Origin: Candidatus Nanoarchaeia archaeon
Lineage (GTDB): Archaea; Nanobdellota; Nanobdellia; Woesearchaeales; SKIA01
NCBI GenBank assembly: GCA_028279685.1
Contig: JANQNG010000036.1
Location: 1 to 64,000 of the forward strand
DNA: 64,000 bases
Reading direction: 5' to 3'
Shown here: one piece after another, positions 58,329 to 64,000 of the stretch
Layout: each line of letters starts with the position of its first letter
Numbering within the stretch: the first letter of the stretch is position 1
Program-made: the position numbers and the translations under genes
The notes under the pieces: generated by a model
Database searches by the model: none
The model's input: only the letters and a program-made list of their open reading frames with translations
Told to the model about the DNA's origin: nothing

Positions 58329-60195
58329 GATGGCAACAACACTCACCGAAGGAGATGCGGAAAGGGTCGCTGAAATACTGAGAAGACTCGATGAAACACT
58401 TCAAGGAAATAAGAGAGACATCTTCGAAAGATGGCAGGAATGGGAACGCCACTTCCAAGAATTTGCTGATAAATTACCAGGGTTTCTTCGTGCTGAGATG
58501 AATGAGCGACATAGATTTACAGAAGTCTATAAAGATATTCTTGGGAAAGTAGATCTTGCTGATAGAAATATAAGGGATGAGCAATGGTTGCGTTTCTTAG
58601 GACAGCTCGCATGGCTTAAAACAACAAGAGTTTTTGACAATATGTTTACAGGAGCCATCGCTAATCTTATCAAAAGAATATGGGGAGATCATCTCACTCG
58701 TTATAGTAATTTTGTCAACAGACTTAAAGATACTATAACAACATGGAAATTCAACAAGAAAGATTACATGAATCTTAGAAAAGAATACAAGAAAAAGGCG
58801 AAAGAACTCAAGGATTATAATCCTGAATCATTAGATGCATCGGATAGTCTTGGAAGAAAGGCGGTTGAACAAGCGATTGAAGCTATGCAGAATATTATCA
58901 AGGAAATTAAGGTATTACTCGATAAACCTAATGTTGAAGACGCAGATATTGCGGTAATGCAAGCAAGAGTGCTGAGAATGATAGGATTATTTAAAGCTGT
59001 TATCGATAATATGCCGCATAGTAATGTTTATTTGGCTGGACTTGTCGAGGATGTTGTAAAACTTCACGAAGAAACACAAGCCAGGATCAGTAGTATTGAG
59101 CGGACATACATGTTCGGTAATTTATTGTATGGATTGTATAAAGTTCTTGATCGCATAGCAGAAATGGGTCGTGATTTTGAAAGTATTGTGAATAAATATG
59201 ATGCGTTGTTCAAAGCAAAAGCAGAAGTTGAACTTAAATATGCTCATACAAAAATAAATCTTAGAGAGTATATTGATAAGATATATGGAAGTCTCAGGGA
59301 TCTTTTGGATAGAATATTAGGAACTGAGGCTGAAGCGCCTAATATGAATGAAATTTTCCTTGGCATTGCGAATATTATAGAATTGCTGAATAAGAACATT
59401 GCGTTCCTTGAAAAAACTGCGCAAACAGATCCTATACTACAAGAAGCGCTGGTTGATTTTAGTGATAGACTGAAGAAGAAGAGAGATGCGATAGGAACAA
59501 TACTTGATAATATGAAAAGAGGGGAAATGGGAGATATCGAATCAGCAACAGAAGAAAGAAAACCAGCAGAAGAAGTCAGAAGCATTTCAGGTGAAATACC
59601 AGAGTCAGCACCTCCTGCAGAACAACCTTCTCAAATTCAGAGTACTCCTGAATCACCTATAGTGCCTCCTTCAATTGAGGAAACAACTACTGAGGCAACA
59701 GAGGCTCAGGAAGAAATTCCTGTGCATCCTTCTAGTCCAGGTAGTGATTCTGCTATGTATCCTCCTAGCGGTTCTAGTGGTGAACCTCCTCAAGAGGCAA
59801 CGGAACCAAGAACACCCTCTGAACCTGTGAGACGATCAAAAGCATGGATTAAAGAGGCAAAAGTGTTTGTGAAACAACTGAGTAAAGTAAACCTAACTGA
59901 AATGTGGACTATAACATTCTTACAAAATTTGTCAGTAATATCTTCTGATCTCGATGATGCTATTATGAGAATTCAAGATGATTTCGATGTTAGATACCTC
60001 AAAGAAATAAAAGAACGATTTGAAGAACTCAGGACAATTGCTGTTAGTTCTGCTGGTACAGAAGAGAAAGAGACGCTAAGGGAGTATGTACGAGATAGTA
60101 TTTCTAATCTTCAAGAGGAAATCAAGAAGAATGAAAAGAAAGGCCTCTTCGCTAATTTATTCGGAAGAAGGAATAGGCAAACAGAAAGTATGTAG
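58321..60195 (+). CDS. Large helical cytoplasmic protein, third gene of unknown operon
   Basis: A 624-residue protein without membrane helices. About 1-410 is nearly all helical. About 410-510 is Pro/Glu/Ser-rich and disordered (APPAEQPSQIQSTPESPI type). A C-terminal helical domain (about 515-600: KAWIKEAKVFVKQLSK, MWTITFLQNLSVISSDLDDAI) closes it. AAGGAGGACAT directly precedes the ATG. The end lies 5 bp from the smc end on the other strand. It may be a scaffold that works with the two membrane proteins before it. No known domain seen. Confidence 0.58.
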   Translation: MARMATTLTEGDAERVAEILRRLDETLQGNKRDIFERWQEWERHFQEFADKLPGFLRAEMNERHRFTEVYKDILGKVDLADRNIRDEQWLRFLGQLAWLKTTRVFDNMFTGAIANLIKRIWGDHLTRYSNFVNRLKDTITTWKFNKKDYMNLRKEYKKKAKELKDYNPESLDASDSLGRKAVEQAIEAMQNIIKEIKVLLDKPNVEDADIAVMQARVLRMIGLFKAVIDNMPHSNVYLAGLVEDVVKLHEETQARISSIERTYMFGNLLYGLYKVLDRIAEMGRDFESIVNKYDALFKAKAEVELKYAHTKINLREYIDKIYGSLRDLLDRILGTEAEAPNMNEIFLGIANIIELLNKNIAFLEKTAQTDPILQEALVDFSDRLKKKRDAIGTILDNMKRGEMGDIESATEERKPAEEVRSISGEIPESAPPAEQPSQIQSTPESPIVPPSIEETTTEATEAQEEIPVHPSSPGSDSAMYPPSGSSGEPPQEATEPRTPSEPVRRSKAWIKEAKVFVKQLSKVNLTEMWTITFLQNLSVISSDLDDAIMRIQDDFDVRYLKEIKERFEELRTIAVSSAGTEEKETLREYVRDSISNLQEEIKKNEKKGLFANLFGRRNRQTESM

Positions 60196-60200
60196 ATATG

Positions 60201-63200
60201 CTAAATCTTTAGACTGGTTATTTTACTGATGCCATGTTCATTCATAGACACACCATATAATGTTTCTGCTGAGGTAATCAATGCATCATTATGAGATATG
60301 ATGATGTATTGTGCTTTATCACTATAGCCTTCAATAAGATTCGATAACTTCTCAGAGTTATGCTTGTCCAATGCAGCGTCAACTTCATCAAGCACATAGA
60401 ATGATGCTGGCTCATGCTCTTGCACTGCAAATAAGAACGCCAATGCTGTTAATGTTTTCTCTCCACCGGATAATCCTCTAATGTCCATAAATTTCTTTCC
60501 TGTAAGTCTCACTTTCAATGTTAATCCGCCATTGAAAGGATCCTTTGCGTCTTCAAGTTCCATGAATGCGCGTCCTTTTGAGCTTAAGCTCTCGAAGATG
60601 GTCTGGAAATTCTGGTTAATGACATCAAAGGTCTTCATGAACAGATCTTTCTTTTTTGAGTCAACCTCATTAATCATCACTAATATCGTTTCTCGTTCTT
60701 CTACAAGTTTTTTCTTCTTCTCAATAAGTTCATCATATTCATTCTCAACGCGTTCATAGATTTCTAAAGCCTTCATATTCACTGCTCCAATATTCTCAAC
60801 CATGCGTTCAAAGTCGCGGATCTCAAGCTTAATATCTTCCTCAGATTTGTTCTTATACAAGGCGACATCTTCATACTGCGTATATTCCTCTTCCAGACCT
60901 GCGATCTCTGCCTTTACTGCAGCATGTTCGATGCTTACTGTATTGTTCTGTTGTTCTTTTCTTCTAATAACTTCTTCTTCACTGATCGTTTTTCCTTCGA
61001 GCTTCTGCATTTCATCAGAAAGATCAGTTCTTTTCTTGAAAAGTTCTTTGAATTGGGCATAGAAGGTCTCCTGTTGTTTTTCATACTCTTTAAGCTGCTT
61101 CCCATTCTCTGCAATCTTCTTCTTTAATGCTGCAGATTCTTTCGTGAAATCTTCAATCTCTTTGTCGTGTTGTTTCACAATCTTTTTGATGTTTTCTTCT
61201 TCTGGACCAATAACACTCTCAATATGAGATTTGATATTCTTCAGTTCGTTTTTTGACTCAATAATTTCATCATGGTATTCTTGTTTTTTCTCCTCAAAGG
61301 TGTTGAGTTCTGCGAGCAATGCAGGATTCCTCAGTTGATTAATTTTATCTCTTAGTTTCTGCTTCTCAATCTTCAGTGCTGCAAGCGCTTGATTCTTTGT
61401 ATTGATAGTATCCATCAATGCATCTGATTCTTTGTCGAGTTTTTTCAGGTCTTGCGTGTGTTTTTTCTTGTTTTCTTTTGACGCATCAGTTTCATCACTC
61501 TTAATATGAAGCGTCTTTTCAAGTTTGATAATCTCTCCTTCATAATCAGCTTTGTCTTTGCGGAGCTGCACAACCGTGTCTTCAATAGTCTGTTGCTTTT
61601 TCTCTAAACTGGCCACAACTGCCTGCAAATCAGCAAGCTCTGCATCAATCTGTTTAATCTCATCAAGCAATTCTTTCTGGCTGAAGCCCACTCCTTTCTT
61701 TTTTCTGTCTACAAAGCCTCCTCGCATTGCGCCGCTGGTTTCGACAAGATCACCGGTCAAAGTCACCATTCTTATTTTTCCTATGCCTATTTTTCTTGCT
61801 GTAGCAATGTCATCGACAACAAGCGTGCTGCCAAATACATACTGGAATACGTTTGAGAATTTGTTATCATAAGAGATTAAGTCAACTGCTAATCCATGCA
61901 CGCCGCTCTTTTTTGCTAATGATTTCGCTTCGGCACTGATTGTTGGAGATCTTAATTTGTTTAAGGGTAGGAATGTAGCAACGCCGTATTTGTTTTGTTT
62001 TAGATGATTGATGCATTTCTCGGCGACAGCATCGTTCTCCACAACAATACTGGAGACTCTATTTGCTGCGGCAATCTCCATCGCCAATGCATATTTGGAG
62101 GAGACACTTCCTAATTCAGTGACGGTTCCAAAGATCCCTTTTATTTTGTTTTTTTGTTCGATTATTTTTGAGACTGCGGTGCTGCCCTGGATGCCTTCTT
62201 TAATACCTGCGTTTCGAGCGTGGAGTTTTGCTGCTGTTTCCTGGCGAGAAACTAATTTTGCTCGCGCAGTCTGCAATTGTGAAGCAATATTTGAAGCCTC
62301 GTTAAGATGCTTATTCAATGATAATGTCGCTTCTTTGAATTTCTCTTTGAATGATTTGAGCTGCGTCAGCTGTTCTTTATGTTCTCTCTGCAGCAGATCT
62401 ACTTGCTGAATTTTCTCATCAATACTTTCGAGCTGTATCTCGATTTTGTCTTTTTCTCTGAATAATTGTTGTTGTTTCTCTCTGAGTTTATTGATTTCCT
62501 CAGCTAATACATCAGCTTTTTTGTCAATAGATTCCATTTCCTGATCGACATCTGCAGCATCTTCGAGTTTGTTCTTCTTTTTGAATTGCTCAATCTTGAG
62601 GTTGATTGCTTCAATGTCTTTTTCTCGTTGTTTAATCTTCTTTTCAAGATCTTCGCGGTCTTGAACAAACATCTTCACTTTTCCTTCGAGTTCTTTTTTT
62701 GTTTTGTGCAGTGATGCTTTTCGTTCTTCGACTTTATTTATTTCTTCTCTGCAGGTATCGATACGTTGTTTGTCTACAGCAAGATCGATCTTGAGCTGTT
62801 CAATAAGCTTATGGATTCTTACTTGTTCTTTTTCTCCCTTTGATTCGATCTCTTTTGAGATGTTATCAAGACCTTTCTTATGTTCTGCGATCTTTTCTTT
62901 GAGTGTGTCGATTTTTTCCTGCGTTTTCTTAATGCTTTCTTGGTTGTCAGTGATTTTCTTTTCGAATGATTCTTGTTTTTTTCTTTTAGATGTAAGTTTA
63001 TTATGCACCAAGGTTGCTTTATTTCTTTTGATTTTATCGTCGAGATCTTTGAATTTCATTGCTTGGTCTCGTTCTTTCTTAAGCTCTTTGAGATAGGTCT
63101 GTCGTTCTGCAAGGATAATTTCTGCTTCTTTCATCTGTGTTTCTACTTTGTCAAGCTCTCGCATTGCTTTGTTTTTCTTTTCTTCGTAGATGCTAATACC

Positions 63201-63698
63201 TGAGATTTCTTCAATAATCTGCCGGCGTTCATTGCCTGTCATTTCAATGAGTCTGACAATATCTCCTTGGAGGATAATGTTATAACCGTTAGGATCTATC
63301 TTGGCAATGCTCAATAGTTCTATCATCTGATTTCTGGTGACTGTTTTATCGTTGATCTTGTATTTGCTGTTGCCTGATTGTTGAATGACTCGTGTTAGTT
63401 TTACGTAATTTTCTTCAATAGGAAATATATTGTTATGATTGTCAAACCAGATACTAACTTCTCCTTGTTTTGCAGGATTTTTCTTCTTTCCTCCATTATA
63501 GATAAGATTAGCTGATTTTTCTGCTCTCAAGCTTTTTGCAGAACTCTTACCTAATACAAAGCAAAGCGCATCGAGCACATTTGATTTTCCAGAACCGTTA
63601 GGACCTAAAACACAGTTGAAGTGATCTCCGAAAACAAGCTCTGTCTTGTTAGCAAAGCTCTTGAATCCCTTCATCTCAATCTTCGTTATTCTCGTCAT
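60201..63698 (-). CDS. smc: Chromosome segregation ATPase SMC
   Basis: A 1165-residue SMC. Walker A GPNGSGKSN at about 33-41 with GFKSF before it, coiled coils at about 165-500 and 680-1000, hinge at about 505-670 (GIFGTVTELGSVSSKYALAMEIAAANRVSSIVV), then the signature LSGGEKTLTALAFLFA and Walker B YVLDEVDAALD. It loops and segregates chromosomal DNA with ScpA/ScpB partners, not present here. GAGAGGAGAG lies before the ATG and a CTTTATAAATAG promoter upstream. Length typical. Confidence 0.97.
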   Translation of the reverse strand: MTRITKIEMKGFKSFANKTELVFGDHFNCVLGPNGSGKSNVLDALCFVLGKSSAKSLRAEKSANLIYNGGKKKNPAKQGEVSIWFDNHNNIFPIEENYVKLTRVIQQSGNSKYKINDKTVTRNQMIELLSIAKIDPNGYNIILQGDIVRLIEMTGNERRQIIEEISGISIYEEKKNKAMRELDKVETQMKEAEIILAERQTYLKELKKERDQAMKFKDLDDKIKRNKATLVHNKLTSKRKKQESFEKKITDNQESIKKTQEKIDTLKEKIAEHKKGLDNISKEIESKGEKEQVRIHKLIEQLKIDLAVDKQRIDTCREEINKVEERKASLHKTKKELEGKVKMFVQDREDLEKKIKQREKDIEAINLKIEQFKKKNKLEDAADVDQEMESIDKKADVLAEEINKLREKQQQLFREKDKIEIQLESIDEKIQQVDLLQREHKEQLTQLKSFKEKFKEATLSLNKHLNEASNIASQLQTARAKLVSRQETAAKLHARNAGIKEGIQGSTAVSKIIEQKNKIKGIFGTVTELGSVSSKYALAMEIAAANRVSSIVVENDAVAEKCINHLKQNKYGVATFLPLNKLRSPTISAEAKSLAKKSGVHGLAVDLISYDNKFSNVFQYVFGSTLVVDDIATARKIGIGKIRMVTLTGDLVETSGAMRGGFVDRKKKGVGFSQKELLDEIKQIDAELADLQAVVASLEKKQQTIEDTVVQLRKDKADYEGEIIKLEKTLHIKSDETDASKENKKKHTQDLKKLDKESDALMDTINTKNQALAALKIEKQKLRDKINQLRNPALLAELNTFEEKKQEYHDEIIESKNELKNIKSHIESVIGPEEENIKKIVKQHDKEIEDFTKESAALKKKIAENGKQLKEYEKQQETFYAQFKELFKKRTDLSDEMQKLEGKTISEEEVIRRKEQQNNTVSIEHAAVKAEIAGLEEEYTQYEDVALYKNKSEEDIKLEIRDFERMVENIGAVNMKALEIYERVENEYDELIEKKKKLVEERETILVMINEVDSKKKDLFMKTFDVINQNFQTIFESLSSKGRAFMELEDAKDPFNGGLTLKVRLTGKKFMDIRGLSGGEKTLTALAFLFAVQEHEPASFYVLDEVDAALDKHNSEKLSNLIEGYSDKAQYIIISHNDALITSAETLYGVSMNEHGISKITSLKI

Positions 63699-63770
63699 AG
63701 AAGGTCTCTCCTCTCTATTAAGGTAACTGGTCTAAATCTATTTATAAAGCTTTCGGGAGAACCGAAAAAG

Positions 63771-64000
63771 TCAAGAATGAAGATTTCCTCTAACTAAGTA
63801 TAATTTGAACTCTTCAGAGTTATTCCCTATAAGAATTTCTGGTTCTATTATTCTTTCTTCAGCAATAGCTAAGTATTGAGCAATATATTCTCTTGCTTCT
63901 TCGATGCTAGAATATTTGTGCTCATGTGAGGGGATAATTGGGCCAATAGGTAATGTGATAAACGCTTCTTTTGGGTTAATTATTCGAGCAATGTCCCAGA
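63771..64000 (-). CDS. Truncated gene at window edge, C-terminal part
   Basis: The last ~76 codons of a minus-strand gene that begins beyond the window. Visible sequence reads WDIARIINPKEAFITLPIGP, IIPSHEHKYSSIEEAREYIAQY and then ends RGNLHS with a TGA stop at 63771. Coding composition is good and no stop interrupts it. It lies upstream of smc on the same strand, with 72 bp between. Family not recognised from this fragment. Confidence 0.6.
   Translation of the reverse strand, partial: WDIARIINPKEAFITLPIGPIIPSHEHKYSSIEEAREYIAQYLAIAEERIIEPEILIGNNSEEFKLYLVRGNLHS

Noticed and set aside
62704-63203. Hydrophobic frames on the + strand opposite smc
   Set aside because: Complement of coiled-coil coding sequence. 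The SMC frame is complete, with both ATPase motifs.

Overview
The window is AT-rich archaeal DNA. Its core genes are archaeal in type: eL37, an extended uL11, Lsm, Spt5, SecE, aIF6, prefoldin alpha, SRP54/FtsY, TrpRS, ValRS, RtcB with archease, SMC, FtsZ and archaellins. Many genes appear leaderless, with a TATA box about 25 bases before the start. Others carry GGTGAT or GGAGG ribosome sites. Small compact genes, many short membrane proteins, a DUF5752-like protein and lineage-specific coiled-coil proteins suggest a DPANN archaeon, most likely Woesearchaeota or a close relative. The lineage call is inference.

Layout. Positions 1-2630 hold an archaellin tail, then a GTPase/DUF2073/zinc-ribbon operon matching the archaeal vesiculation module ArvABC, then TatD. 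Positions 2.8-10.1 kb hold Lsm-eL37, a membrane HExxH protein, uL11, a HAD phosphatase, the ftsZ-secE-spt5 cluster with a lone response regulator, an FKBP and a second archaellin. Positions 10.2-24.7 kb hold a possible structured leader or small RNA, SRP54, a long DUF5752/coiled-coil protein, a DUF1385 membrane protein, TpiA, TrpRS, a presenilin-type protease, a stomatin-like protein and a Cas4/RecB-like nuclease. Positions 24.8-37.8 kb are more accessory: VapBC, an MNT-HEPN pair, two double-length Lrp regulators, SemiSWEET, ValRS, RtcB-archease, and a divergent protein resembling the Dop/PafA Pup-ligase family.

Positions 37.9-38.4 kb carry two adjacent tRNA-Leu genes with three predicted introns between them, flanked by strong hairpins. 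This fits the nearby RtcB and archease, which ligate spliced tRNA halves. Positions 39.3-51.0 kb are one continuous type IV pilus locus: several class III pilin-like proteins, a 1400-residue pilin-like VWA protein, an assembly ATPase, two TadB/TadC-type membrane proteins and a final pilin behind a perfect palindrome. Positions 51-64 kb hold CBS, UDG, a DHH phosphoesterase, an FtsY fused to a histidine-phosphatase domain, prefoldin, aIF6, an unknown three-gene membrane/coiled-coil operon, SMC and a truncated gene at the edge.

The most unusual items are these: a family of roughly 95-bp palindromic intergenic repeats whose terminal arms differ between copies but still pair within each copy; the FtsY-phosphatase fusion; the intron-rich tRNA-Leu pair; the pilus locus with its split VWA domain; and two genes whose Shine-Dalgarno site sits at normal distance from an ATC or ATT codon rather than a standard start.
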